10,481 nucleotides of DNA from an uncultured Caldimonas sp. (GCF_946480305.1 NZ_CAMLJQ010000078.1:1-10481); one strand, 5' to 3'. Shown: positions 1 to 8,444, counted from the stretch's first letter. Notes: generated from the sequence alone by a model not told the origin. A program made the numbers and translations.

Positions 1-391
1 CTGGCTGCAGGCCGTGGCCATCGGCATCGGCCTGTTCGGCGTGGCGGCCAGCTTCTCGGCGCAGGTGCTGGCCCGGCGCAAGGAGTTCGGGCTGCTGCAG
101 CACCTGGGGTTCACGCGGCGGCAGGTGCTGGCGGTGGTGGCCGGTGAAGGTGCGGCATGGACGACGGTCGGCGCCGTGCTCGGACTGGCGCTCGGGCTCG
201 CCGTGAGCGTGGTGCTGGTGCACGTGGTCAACCCGCAGAGCTTCCATTGGACGATGGACCTGCTGCTGCCGTGGGCCCGGCTGCTGGCGCTCGGCGTGGC
301 GGTCATCGGCGCCGGCACGTTGACGGCCCACATCGCAGGCCGCGCTGCCGCCGGCCGTGACGCCGTGCTCGCGGTGAAGGAGGACTGGTGA
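1..391 (+). CDS. FtsX-type ABC transporter permease, C-terminal end (5' truncated by window)
   Basis: The frame is open from base 2 and ends in TGA at 389-391, giving about 129 residues of the C-terminal part of an inner-membrane permease. The visible part matches the last FtsX domain of MacB/LolC-like permeases. It starts with a hydrophobic helix, followed by a basic cytoplasmic loop containing RRKEFGLLQHLGFTRRQV, which is the typical spot where such permeases contact their ATPase. Two more hydrophobic helices follow, around bases 165-225 and 275-335, with a short NPQSFHWTMDL loop between them. The GTG at base 14 lies inside the domain and is not a believable start. The stop overlaps the start of the next gene (TGATG), so the two are cotranslated. 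FtsX permeases next to CrtC/AttH-type secreted proteins are a familiar arrangement; the ATPase gene is expected upstream, outside the window. The substrate is unknown. Confidence 0.9.
   Translation, partial: WLQAVAIGIGLFGVAASFSAQVLARRKEFGLLQHLGFTRRQVLAVVAGEGAAWTTVGAVLGLALGLAVSVVLVHVVNPQSFHWTMDLLLPWARLLALGVAVIGAGTLTAHIAGRAAAGRDAVLAVKEDW
377..383 (+). promoter_or_regulatory. Ribosome binding site AAGGAGG of the AttH-like gene
   Basis: A near-perfect Shine-Dalgarno sequence lies inside the last codons of the permease, 7 nt before ATG 391. It decides the start in favour of 391 over the in-frame GTG at 388, which would be only 4 nt away. Confidence 0.75.
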
Positions 392-1461
392 TGCGCCGAC
401 GCCCCTTGCTGCAGGCGCTCGTTGCCGGCTGGCCGTTGACGGCCTCGGCGGGCGCCATCGTGCGGCCCGGCGTGCCGGTCGTGTTCCCGGGCGACTTCGG
501 CTCGCATCCCGAATACCGCACCGAATGGTGGTACGTGACCGGATCGCTGCGGGCACCGGGTCGGGAGTTCGGGTTCCAGGTCACCTTCTTCCGCTCGCGG
601 GTCGACGTCGCACAAGGCAGCGGCAGCCGTTTCGCCGCCAAGCAACTGTTGTTCGCGCATGCCGCGCTGACCGACCTGCAAGGCCGGCAATTGCTGCACG
701 ATCAACGCATCGCCCGCGCCGGCTTCGGCATCGCCGAGGCATCGACCACCGACACCGATGTGAAGCTGCGCGACTGGACCCTGCGGCGCCGCGGCGCGAT
801 CGGGCAGAGCCTCTATGAGGCGGTGCTGCCCGCCCGGGGGTTCAGGCTCGACCTGCGCATCCGGGAGACGCAGCCGTTGCTGCTGCAGGGGCACAGCGGC
901 TATTCGCGCAAAGGCCCGCGCGCCGAGCAAGCCAGCTACTACTACTCGCAGCCGCAGCTGGAGGTGCAGGGCCGCATCGCGCTTGGCCGCGACACCCACG
1001 CCGTGCAGGGCCGCGCCTGGCTGGACCACGAGTGGAGCGAGGCACTGCTCGACGACGAGGCCGTCGGCTGGGACTGGATCGGCATGAACCTGGACGACGG
1101 CTCGGCGCTCACGGCCTTCCAGCTGCGCCGGCGCGACGGCTCGGCCCTGTGGGCCGGCGGCAGCTTCCGCTCCGCCGGCGGCGAGGCGCGCAGCTTCGCG
1201 CCGGAGGAGGTGCGCTTCGTGCCCGGCCGCACCTGGACCAGCCCCACCACGCGCGCCACCTACCCGGTGGAATGGCAGCTCGAGACCCCCGCCGGCCGCC
1301 ACGTGGTGCACGCGCGGCTCGACGCGCAGGAACTCGACAGTCGCGGCTCCAGCGGCGCCGTCTACTGGGAGGGCCTCAGCGAGCTGCTCGACGCCGGCGG
1401 GCGCCGCGTCGGCAGCGGCTACCTGGAGATGACCGGCTACGTCGAGCGGCTGCGCCTGTAG
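391..1461 (+). CDS. Secreted AttH/CrtC-family lipocalin-fold protein (COG5621, 'predicted secreted hydrolase')
   Basis: This encodes a 356-residue exported protein of the AttH / hydroxyneurosporene synthase (CrtC-like, Lipocalin_9) family. Family signatures are easy to see: EWWYVTG at residues 45-51, WLDHEWS at 210-216, GWDWIG starting at 226, YWEG at 325-328 and GYLEMTGY at 343-350. The N-terminus (MRRRPLLQALVAGW, then PLTASA) looks like a signal peptide with a likely cut after Ala20; the Arg run could allow Tat export, but the motif is not canonical. I chose ATG 391 over GTG 388 because AAGGAGG at 377-383 sits 7 nt before it and the ATG overlaps the upstream TGA. Despite CrtC-like annotation, there is no carotenoid context here, so hydratase activity should not be assumed. 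It probably works with the upstream FtsX permease in the periplasm, perhaps on a lipophilic substrate (inference). Confidence 0.9.
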   Translation: MRRRPLLQALVAGWPLTASAGAIVRPGVPVVFPGDFGSHPEYRTEWWYVTGSLRAPGREFGFQVTFFRSRVDVAQGSGSRFAAKQLLFAHAALTDLQGRQLLHDQRIARAGFGIAEASTTDTDVKLRDWTLRRRGAIGQSLYEAVLPARGFRLDLRIRETQPLLLQGHSGYSRKGPRAEQASYYYSQPQLEVQGRIALGRDTHAVQGRAWLDHEWSEALLDDEAVGWDWIGMNLDDGSALTAFQLRRRDGSALWAGGSFRSAGGEARSFAPEEVRFVPGRTWTSPTTRATYPVEWQLETPAGRHVVHARLDAQELDSRGSSGAVYWEGLSELLDAGGRRVGSGYLEMTGYVERLRL

Positions 1462-1463
1462 GC

Positions 1464-1784
1464 TCAGTGCGCTCCGCCCGCGTCGGCGGCGGCCCCTGCG
1501 CCGCCGCCGGCCGGCTGCGGCCGCCGCGTGAACCATGCCAGCGCCACCAGCGCGAGGAACAGCAGCGCCGAGCCGAGGAACAGGTCGTCCGCCGCGCGCG
1601 TCGCGCGCGGATAGCTCGACAGCTGCAGCGTCTGTGACGGCGGCATCATCGGACCGGCGACCGGCAGCCGCGTCATCCCGCCGGCATCCATGTGCATCTG
1701 GCGCGCCAGTTCGGCTTGCAAGGTGCGGTCGGAACGGGCCACCCGAGCTTCGGAACAGGAATCCAACACTCTTTGCTCCGGCAA
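1464..1784 (-). CDS. Small single-TM ORF, possible C-terminal remnant of a DHA2-type MFS transporter
   Basis: The frame runs from a TTG at 1784, directly preceded by an in-frame TGA, to a TGA at 1464-1466 (106 residues). A more believable start is ATG 1697 or ATG 1691, from which third positions become strongly G/C as in the neighbouring genes. The one clear feature is a hydrophobic helix, [19 protein letters not shown], followed by basic TRRPQP and a Gly/Ala-rich tail. This resembles the final helix and tail of EmrB/DHA2 drug efflux proteins, which often end with AADDxF-hydrophobic-RRP. That resemblance is from memory and was not searched. If correct, this is a 3' remnant of a decayed gene whose body is missing. 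It could also be a genuine small membrane protein. Its stop lies two bases from the stop of the convergent AttH-like gene, a spacing usual for real convergent genes. No clear ribosome binding site is visible. Confidence 0.4.
   Translation of the reverse strand: MPEQRVLDSCSEARVARSDRTLQAELARQMHMDAGGMTRLPVAGPMMPPSQTLQLSSYPRATRAADDLFLGSALLFLALVALAWFTRRPQPAGGGAGAAADAGGAH
1484..1509. terminator. GC-rich hairpin just after the AttH-like gene
   Basis: Perfect 10-bp arms, CGGCGGCGGC at 1484-1493 and GCCGCCGCCG at 1500-1509, enclose a 6-nt loop. It begins 22 nt after the AttH-like stop codon. There is no T-tract on either side, so intrinsic termination is uncertain. The same bases encode the Gly/Ala tail of the small minus-strand ORF, so the repeat could simply reflect that coding sequence. 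Confidence 0.35.
1592..1610. repeat. Perfect CG-alternating inverted repeat
   Basis: CCGCGCGCG at 1592-1600 and CGCGCGCGG at 1602-1610 are exact reverse complements around one central T. The stretch lies inside the small minus-strand ORF, just before its membrane helix. Alternating CG tracts of this sort can adopt Z-DNA or cruciform forms. No function is shown. Confidence 0.4.
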
Positions 1785-1863
1785 TCATCGCAAGGTATGC
1801 ACCCAAAATAGCGCGATTCCTGCCGCCATCGTCGCGGCCCCCGCTCGCCCGGCCGGTTCACCC

Positions 1864-1869
1864 TACACT
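1864..1869 (+). promoter_or_regulatory. Candidate -10 box (TACACT) of a leaderless transcript for the ABC exporter
   Basis: TACACT matches the sigma-70 -10 consensus at 4 of 6 bases and ends 7 nt before ATG 1877. Transcription would then begin at or near the A of the start codon. No Shine-Dalgarno sequence precedes the ATG, which fits a leaderless message. I see no good -35 box about 17 bp upstream, so support is moderate. Confidence 0.35.
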
Positions 1870-1876
1870 GCCCGCC

Positions 1877-3691
1877 ATGTCCGCCACGACCTCCGCCGGC
1901 CCTGCCGCTGCCGCCACGCGCGTGCCCGCCCCCGCGCGATCGGTCCGATCGCTGTCGGGACTCGGTCCCTTCCTCGCGCCCTACCGCGGCCGCATCCTGC
2001 TGGCTGGCCTCTTCCTCGTGATGGCGGCGCTGACGACGCTGGTGTTCCCCATCGCGCTGCGCGGGCTGATCGACCAGGGCCTGATCGCCGCCGACCCGGG
2101 CGAGCGGCTGCTGGCGCTGCGCGATCACTTCCTCGCGCTGTTCGGGGTGGGCGCGGCGCTGGGCCTGTTCTCGGCCGCGCGCTTCTACATGGTCAGCTGG
2201 CTGGGCGAGCGCATCACGGCCGACCTGCGCGACGCCGTCTACCGCCATGTGATCCGGCAAAGCCCCGAGTTCTTCGAGAGCACGCAGACCGGCGAGGTGC
2301 TGTCGCGCCTGACCACCGACACGACGCTCGTGCAGACCGTGGTCGGCTCCAGTTTGTCGATGGGCCTGCGCAACCTCGTGATGGGTGTGGGCGCGCTCGC
2401 GATGCTGGTGGTCACCAACCCCTATGTGATGACGCAGGTGCTCGGCATCCTCGTGCTGGTCGTGCTGCCCACGCTGTGGTTCGGCCGGCGCGTGCGCAGC
2501 CTGTCGCGCGCCAGCCAGGACCGCGTGGCCGACTCCAGCGCGATCGCCGCCGAGGTGCTGAATGCCGTGCCCGTGGTGCAGAGCTACACGCAGGAAACCT
2601 ACGAGTCGCAGCGCTTCGACGCGTCCACCGAGCGCGCGTTCGCCACCGCGGTGCGCCGCACCCGCATGCGCGCGGTGCTGGTCGCCTTCGTGATCACCGC
2701 CACCTTCGGCGCCCTGCTGTGGGGCCTGTACCAGGGCACCCAGGCGGTGCTGGCGGGGCAGATCACGGCCGGCCACCTGGGCCAGACCGTCGTCTACGTG
2801 ATCCTGCTCGTCAGCTCGGTGGCCGTGCTGGCCGAGGTCTACGGCGACCTGCTGCGCGCAGCCGGCGCCACCGAGCGGTTGATGGAGCTGCTGGACACCC
2901 GCTCGCCGATCGCGTCGCCCGAGCACCCGCGGCCGCTGCAGGCGGTGTCCGGCGGTTCGGCGCTGCGGCTCGACAACGTCAGCTTCCGCTATCCCTCGCG
3001 CCCGCAGACACCCGCGTTGCAGCACCTGTCGCTGGAGGTGCGCGCCGGCGAGACGGTCGCGCTGGTGGGCCCCAGCGGCGCCGGCAAGAGCACGGTGTTC
3101 CAGCTGCTGCTGCGCTTCTACGACGCACAGGAGGGACGCATCGAGATCGACGGCGCCTCGGTGCGCGAGGTCGCGCTGGCCGACCTGCGCGCACGCATCG
3201 GCATCGTGCCGCAGGACAGCGTGATCTTCTCGACCTCGGCGATGGAGAACATCCGCTACGGCCGCCCCGACGCCAGCGACGAGGAGGTGATGGCCGCCGC
3301 CCGCGCCGCCTTCGCGCACGACTTCCTCACCGCGCTGCCCGAGGGCTACCAGACCTACCTGGGCGAGCGCGGCGTGCGCCTGTCCGGCGGGCAGCGCCAG
3401 CGCATCTCGATCGCGCGAGCGATGCTGAAGAACCCGCCGCTGCTGCTGCTCGACGAGGCCACCAGCGCGCTCGACGCCGAGAGCGAGCGCATGGTGCAGG
3501 CCGCGCTGGAAGCGGCGATGGCGAACCGCACGACGCTGGTGATCGCCCACCGGCTGTCCACCGTGCAGCGCGCCGACCGCATCGTCGTGATGGAGCACGG
3601 CCACATCGTCGAGATCGGCTCGCACGCCGAGCTGATCGCCCGCGACGGGCTGTATGCCCGACTCGCGGCACTGCAGTTCGAGAGCGCCTGA
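1877..3691 (+). CDS. ABCB-type fused ABC exporter (MsbA-related permease/ATPase)
   Basis: This encodes a 604-residue half-transporter with an N-terminal membrane domain (about residues 28-315) and a C-terminal nucleotide-binding domain (about 365-595). It would work as an inner-membrane homodimer. ATPase motifs are complete: A-loop Tyr372, Walker A GPSGAGKS at 398-405 with Lys404, Q-loop Gln446, signature LSGGQ at 502-506, Walker B LLLLDE with Asp526 and catalytic Glu527, SALD D-loop and H-loop His558. The membrane domain has the exporter coupling segment [19 protein letters not shown]. Length and layout suit the MsbA-related ABCB group, but lipid A export is not shown and a separate MsbA may exist elsewhere. 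ATG 1877 is chosen because the open frame further upstream has no family-like sequence and a -10-like box sits just before it. thyA follows 26 nt after its stop. Confidence 0.92.
   Translation: MSATTSAGPAAAATRVPAPARSVRSLSGLGPFLAPYRGRILLAGLFLVMAALTTLVFPIALRGLIDQGLIAADPGERLLALRDHFLALFGVGAALGLFSAARFYMVSWLGERITADLRDAVYRHVIRQSPEFFESTQTGEVLSRLTTDTTLVQTVVGSSLSMGLRNLVMGVGALAMLVVTNPYVMTQVLGILVLVVLPTLWFGRRVRSLSRASQDRVADSSAIAAEVLNAVPVVQSYTQETYESQRFDASTERAFATAVRRTRMRAVLVAFVITATFGALLWGLYQGTQAVLAGQITAGHLGQTVVYVILLVSSVAVLAEVYGDLLRAAGATERLMELLDTRSPIASPEHPRPLQAVSGGSALRLDNVSFRYPSRPQTPALQHLSLEVRAGETVALVGPSGAGKSTVFQLLLRFYDAQEGRIEIDGASVREVALADLRARIGIVPQDSVIFSTSAMENIRYGRPDASDEEVMAAARAAFAHDFLTALPEGYQTYLGERGVRLSGGQRQRISIARAMLKNPPLLLLDEATSALDAESERMVQAALEAAMANRTTLVIAHRLSTVQRADRIVVMEHGHIVEIGSHAELIARDGLYARLAALQFESA
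1936..1952. repeat. Perfect 17-nt dyad inside the exporter's 5' coding region
   Basis: GCGATCGG at 1936-1943 and CCGATCGC at 1945-1952 are exact reverse complements around a central T, about 60 nt after the start codon. It encodes part of the cytoplasmic N-terminal tail (ARSVRS), which is probably loosely constrained. An operator or a 5' mRNA hairpin is possible, but chance is not excluded. Confidence 0.35.
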
Positions 3692-3695
3692 TAAT
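3690..3695 (+). promoter_or_regulatory. thyA: Candidate -10 box (GATAAT) for thyA
   Basis: GATAAT matches the -10 consensus at 5 of 6 bases and overlaps the exporter's TGA stop. It would place the transcript start about 16 nt before ATG 3718. No convincing -35 box is seen 16-18 bp upstream, so this is only a candidate. It is the only AT-rich spot between the two genes. Confidence 0.35.
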
Positions 3696-3717
3696 CGCGT
3701 TTTCTCCGAGACACCCG

Positions 3718-4539
3718 ATGACCTCGCCCAGCCCCCGCCCGGTCCGTTCCCAGTACGAGGACTTCATGCGCCATGTCTACACGCATGGCACGCCGAAGAC
3801 CGACCGCACCGGCACCGGCACGCGCAGCGTGTTCGGCCATCAGATGCGCTTCGACCTGAACGAAGGCTTTCCGATGGTGACGACCAAGAAGCTGCACACC
3901 AAGTCGATCATCTATGAACTGCTGTGGTTCCTGCGCGGCGACAGCAACGTCAAGTGGCTGCAGGAGCGCGGCGTCTCGATCTGGGACGAATGGGCGCGCG
4001 AAGACGGCGACCTGGGGCCGGTCTACGGCGTGCAGTGGCGCTCGTGGCCCACGCCCGACGGCGGCCACATCGACCAGATCGCCGACGTGATGAAGACGCT
4101 GAAGTCCAACCCCGACTCGCGCCGCATCATCGTCAGCGCGTGGAACGTGGCGGAGCTGTCGAAGATGGCGCTGATGCCCTGCCATGCGCTGTTCCAGTTC
4201 TACGTGGCCGACGGCCGCCTGAGCTGCCAGCTCTACCAGCGCAGCGCCGACATCTTCCTCGGCGTGCCGTTCAACATCGCCAGTTACGCGCTGCTCACGC
4301 ACATGGTCGCGCAGCAGTGCGACCTGGGCGTCGGCGACTTCATCTGGACCGGCGGCGACTGCCACATCTACAACAACCACTTCGAGCAGGTCGAGCTGCA
4401 GCTGTCGCGCGAGCCGTATCCCTACCCCACGCTGAACATCAGGCGCCGGCCGGCCTCGATCTTCGACTACGAGTTCGAGGATTTCGAGATCACCGGCTAC
4501 CAGCACCACCCGCACATCAAGGCCCCGGTCGCCGTCTGA
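3718..4539 (+). CDS. thyA: Thymidylate synthase
   Basis: This 273-residue cytoplasmic enzyme makes dTMP from dUMP, using 5,10-methylene-THF and releasing dihydrofolate. Key residues are all present: Arg30 in DRTGTGT (phosphate binding), the RR pair in [10 protein letters not shown], nucleophile Cys155 in [12 protein letters not shown], Asp178 in [13 protein letters not shown], Asn186, and the HIYNNH segment. The numbering runs nine residues ahead of E. coli ThyA (264 residues), and the C-terminal [10 protein letters not shown] is intact, so the gene is full length. The ATG at 3718 lies 26 nt after the exporter stop and has only a weak ribosome binding site. Its TGA overlaps the ATG of the DMT transporter. 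FolA, encoded shortly downstream, recycles its dihydrofolate product. Confidence 0.98.
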   Translation: MTSPSPRPVRSQYEDFMRHVYTHGTPKTDRTGTGTRSVFGHQMRFDLNEGFPMVTTKKLHTKSIIYELLWFLRGDSNVKWLQERGVSIWDEWAREDGDLGPVYGVQWRSWPTPDGGHIDQIADVMKTLKSNPDSRRIIVSAWNVAELSKMALMPCHALFQFYVADGRLSCQLYQRSADIFLGVPFNIASYALLTHMVAQQCDLGVGDFIWTGGDCHIYNNHFEQVELQLSREPYPYPTLNIRRRPASIFDYEFEDFEITGYQHHPHIKAPVAV

Positions 4540-5420
4540 TGCTGACCCGGCGCCAGTTCTGGGCTCTCGCCCTGCTCACGCTGATGTGGGGCACGAACTG
4601 GCCCATGATGAAGTTCTCGCTGCGGGAACTGACGCCGCTGTACTTCCGCGCCGTCACGATGACCGGCGGGGCCCTGATGCTGCTGGCCTTCTACACGGCA
4701 CGCGGCGTCTCGATGCGGCTCACCGCCCGCGACGTGGCACTGGTCGCCTGGCTGGCGCTGCCCAACATCCTCGGCTGGCATTTGTTCTCCATCCTCGGCG
4801 TGCGCGAGCTGGCCTCGGGGCGGGCAGCGATTCTCGGCTTCACGATGCCGATCTGGACGGTGCTGATCGCCGCCGCGCTGTTCGGCGAGCGACTGAGCCG
4901 GCGGGTGTGGATCAGCGTGGTGTGCGGCGCCACGGCGGTGGGCCTGCTCGTCGCGCAGGAGCTGAACGCGCTGGCCGGCCGCCCGGTCGGCATTGTCTAC
5001 ATGCAGGTGGCGGCGTTTTCATGGGCGCTCGGCACCGTGCTGATGCGGCGCACCCGCAGCACGCTGCCCACCGAGGCGATCACCGTCTGGATGATGCTGA
5101 TGGGCTCGGTGGCCTTCTGGAGCATCGCTGCTGCCACCGAGCCCGCACCAAGCTGGCATTTCAGTGCACCGATGTGGTGGTCCCTGGTTTGGGGCGCCAC
5201 CATCAACTACGGGTTTGCGCAGATCATCTGGTTCGGCATGGCGCGCAGCCTGCCGCCGTCGGCCAGCGCGTTCTCGATCATGGCGGTGCCGCTGATCGGC
5301 ACGCTGTCTGCCACGGTGATCGTGGGGGAAGTGCCGCACTGGCAGGACTGGGCCGCCGCCGCGCTCATCATGGGCGCGATCGCGAGCGCCCTGCTGCCGC
5401 GCCGCGCCACCCCGTCGTGA
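4539..5420 (+). CDS. EamA/DMT-family 10-TM transporter
   Basis: This 293-residue, highly hydrophobic protein has two EamA repeats, at about residues 7-140 and 150-288, with around ten predicted helices in the inner membrane. Typical family sequence includes the first helix FWALALLTLMWGTNWPMMKF, the ASGRAAILGFTMPIWTVLIA segment closing repeat one, and the equivalent SASAFSIMAVPLIGTLSA in repeat two, followed by a basic C-terminus. DMT members export or import amino acids and other small metabolites; sequence alone does not give the substrate. Its ATG overlaps the thyA stop (TGATG) and there is no independent ribosome binding site close to it, so it is probably made by translational coupling. 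It sits between thyA and folA. Whether it handles a pyrimidine- or folate-related compound is speculation. Confidence 0.93.
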   Translation: MLTRRQFWALALLTLMWGTNWPMMKFSLRELTPLYFRAVTMTGGALMLLAFYTARGVSMRLTARDVALVAWLALPNILGWHLFSILGVRELASGRAAILGFTMPIWTVLIAAALFGERLSRRVWISVVCGATAVGLLVAQELNALAGRPVGIVYMQVAAFSWALGTVLMRRTRSTLPTEAITVWMMLMGSVAFWSIAAATEPAPSWHFSAPMWWSLVWGATINYGFAQIIWFGMARSLPPSASAFSIMAVPLIGTLSATVIVGEVPHWQDWAAAALIMGAIASALLPRRATPS

Positions 5421-5439
5421 ACGAAACCCGGCGCCGCGC

Positions 5440-5445
5440 CACAAT
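5440..5445 (+). promoter_or_regulatory. folA: Candidate -10 box (CACAAT) of a leaderless folA transcript
   Basis: CACAAT matches the -10 consensus at 4 of 6 bases and ends 6 nt before ATG 5452, inside the 31-nt gap after the transporter gene. This predicts a start at the ATG itself. No Shine-Dalgarno sequence is visible upstream, in keeping with a leaderless message. No clear -35 box is seen. Confidence 0.35.
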
Positions 5446-5451
5446 ACCGCC

Positions 5452-5967
5452 ATGCACACGCCCGACCTGCCCCAACTCAGCATCATTGCCGCCGTCTCAC
5501 GCAACGGCGTGATCGGGCGCGACAACAGCCTGATCTGGCACCTGCCCGAAGACCTGCAGCACTTCAAGCGCGTCACGCTCGGCTGCCCGGTGCTGATGGG
5601 GCGCAAGACCTTCGACTCGATCGGCAAGCCGCTGCCCGGCCGCCGCAACGTCGTCATCACACGCGACCCGCACTGGACGGCCCCCGGCGTGGAAGAAGCA
5701 CCCTCGCTGCCCGCCGCGCTGGAGCTGCTCAAGCACGCGACCAAGGTGTTCATCATCGGCGGCGCACAGGTGTACGCAGAAGCCTTGCCGCTGGTCGACG
5801 AGTTGATCCTGACCGAGATCGACCGCGACTTCGAAGGCGACACCCACTTCCCCGCGTGGGACCGCAACGCCTTCCAGGAAGTGGCCCGCGAGACGCACCA
5901 GGCGCCGGAAGGCTGGGCCTACCACTTCGTCACCTACCACCGCAAGAAAGAATCGCCCGCCGCATGA
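5452..5967 (+). CDS. folA: Dihydrofolate reductase
   Basis: This 171-residue cytoplasmic enzyme reduces dihydrofolate to tetrahydrofolate with NADPH and is the usual trimethoprim target. Diagnostic features are the N-terminal strand SIIAAVSRNGVIGRDNSLIW, acidic catalytic Asp34 in HLPEDLQHFK (equivalent to E. coli Asp27), the VLMGRKTFDSIG cofactor-binding segment, PLPGRRNVVITR, and FIIGGAQVY, which carries the conserved Gly-Gly pair. It is about 12 residues longer than the E. coli enzyme, from a short N-terminal tail (MHTPDLPQ) and a C-terminal extension. The ATG is fixed by the conserved strand only eight residues later. It closes the folate cycle with ThyA. Its TGA overlaps the xth ATG (ATGA). 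Confidence 0.98.
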   Translation: MHTPDLPQLSIIAAVSRNGVIGRDNSLIWHLPEDLQHFKRVTLGCPVLMGRKTFDSIGKPLPGRRNVVITRDPHWTAPGVEEAPSLPAALELLKHATKVFIIGGAQVYAEALPLVDELILTEIDRDFEGDTHFPAWDRNAFQEVARETHQAPEGWAYHFVTYHRKKESPAA

Positions 5968-6731
5968 AGCTCGCGACCTGGAACGTCAACTCGCTCGCGG
6001 TGCGGCTGCCGCAACTGCTGGACTGGCTGCGACTGCAGCAACCCGACGTGGTGGTGCTGCAGGAAACCAAGCTCACCGACGACAAGTTCCCGCACGAGGT
6101 GCTGACCGAAGCCGGCTACCACCCGCAGTGGTTCGGGCAGAAGACCTACAACGGCGTCGCCCTGCTGTCACGCACGCCGGCACAGGACATTGCCAAGAAC
6201 ATCTTCGGCTTCGATGACGAGCAAGCCCGCGTGATCGGCGGCACGGTTGGGGACGTGCGCGTGATCGGCGCCTACTTTCCCAACGGCCAGGCGCCGGGCA
6301 GCGAGAAGTTCGCCTACAAGATGCAGTGGCTCACCGCGTTGCGCGAGTGGATCCGCGGCGAGCTGCAACGCCATCCGAAGCTCGTGCTGATGGGCGATTT
6401 CAACATCGCGCCAGAGGACCGCGACGTGCACGATCCGGTGGCGTGGGCCGGGCAGATCCACTGCACCGACGAAGAACGCGAGCACTTCCGCCAGCTGGTG
6501 GGCCTCGGCCTGCATGACGCCTTCCGCCTGTTCGAGCAGCCCCCCAAGTGCTGGTCTTGGTGGGATTACCGCAACCTCGCGTTCCGCAAGAACCAGGGCC
6601 TGCGGATCGACCACATCCTCGTCAGCGAAGCGCTGAAGCCTCGCGTCGACGCCTGCGAGATCGACAAGGCGCCCCGCAAGAACGAACGCCCCAGCGACCA
6701 CGCGCCGGTGATGGTGACGCTGAACGACTGA
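5964..6731 (+). CDS. xth: Exodeoxyribonuclease III (AP endonuclease, ExoIII/APE1 family)
   Basis: This 255-residue Mg-dependent nuclease cuts DNA at abasic sites and degrades duplex DNA from 3' ends. Catalytic residues of the endonuclease/exonuclease/phosphatase fold are all visible: Asn7 in TWNVNSL, Glu34 in VVLQETK, the GDFNIAP motif with Asp145 and Asn147, Asp216 in LRIDHIL, and the Asp245-His246 pair in SDHAPV. CWSWWDYR precedes the last two motifs, as in E. coli Xth (268 residues). The start codon overlaps the folA stop by ATGA, so translation is coupled. Joint expression with thyA and folA makes sense because a dTMP shortage increases uracil in DNA and thus abasic sites, but that functional link is an inference. 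Confidence 0.97.
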   Translation: MKLATWNVNSLAVRLPQLLDWLRLQQPDVVVLQETKLTDDKFPHEVLTEAGYHPQWFGQKTYNGVALLSRTPAQDIAKNIFGFDDEQARVIGGTVGDVRVIGAYFPNGQAPGSEKFAYKMQWLTALREWIRGELQRHPKLVLMGDFNIAPEDRDVHDPVAWAGQIHCTDEEREHFRQLVGLGLHDAFRLFEQPPKCWSWWDYRNLAFRKNQGLRIDHILVSEALKPRVDACEIDKAPRKNERPSDHAPVMVTLND

Positions 6732-6779
6732 GCCTGCCAGCGTCATGCCGCTTCCACGCGCAGCCGCCCTCCGTTTCGA

Positions 6780-6844
6780 GCGCTACCGCGGATCCGGCTC
6801 TGCCGGTCCGCCGGTAGCGCCCCTTGAGGGGCGGCCGAAGGCCG
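6780..6844. terminator. Cluster of three hairpins between convergent xth and ntrC (likely bidirectional terminator / REP-like element)
   Basis: Bases 6780-6820 form an imperfect hairpin with 18 paired bases: GCGCTACCG (6780-6788) pairs with CGGTAGCGC (6812-6820), and CGGA-T-CCGGC (6789-6798) pairs with GCCGGTCCG (6802-6810). There are two single-base bulges (T6793 and C6811) and a 3-nt TCT loop. A second hairpin follows, CGCCCC-TTGA-GGGGCG (6818-6833), and then a third, CGGCC-GAA-GGCCG (6832-6844). Neighbouring hairpins share bases, so they may be alternatives. There is no T-tract, so if this stops transcription it does so by structure or with Rho. Its place, between the 3' ends of two converging genes, suits a bidirectional terminator. 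The second and third hairpins resemble a GC-rich dispersed intergenic motif I recall from Burkholderiales genomes (unverified). Confidence 0.55.
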
Positions 6845-6855
6845 TAGGGGTGGGC

Positions 6856-8385
<1,530 letters not shown>

Positions 8386-8444
8386 GCGTCGCCTGCAGTC
8401 CTTTGTCTTCCAGACCCTGCATCCCACCGGATGAGAAGCTCACC

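Noticed and set aside
391..1461. Carotenoid 1,2-hydratase function for the AttH-like protein
   Set aside because: The family is often labelled so from CrtC similarity, but there is no carotenoid gene nearby and this secreted, permease-linked branch is different.
1535..1876. N-terminal extension of the ABC exporter to an ATG at 1535
   Set aside because: The extra 114 residues are low-complexity Ala/Arg/Ser sequence antisense to the small ORF, and a -10-like box lies just before ATG 1877.
1673..3625. A 650-codon open frame antisense to the ABC exporter
   Set aside because: The translation is rich in Ala, Arg, His and Gln with no domain, while the opposite strand has every ABC motif. It is a GC-rich shadow frame.
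1690..3717. Long upstream extension of the thyA frame through the exporter gene
   Set aside because: It is an out-of-frame reading of the exporter. ThyA homology starts only a few codons after ATG 3718.
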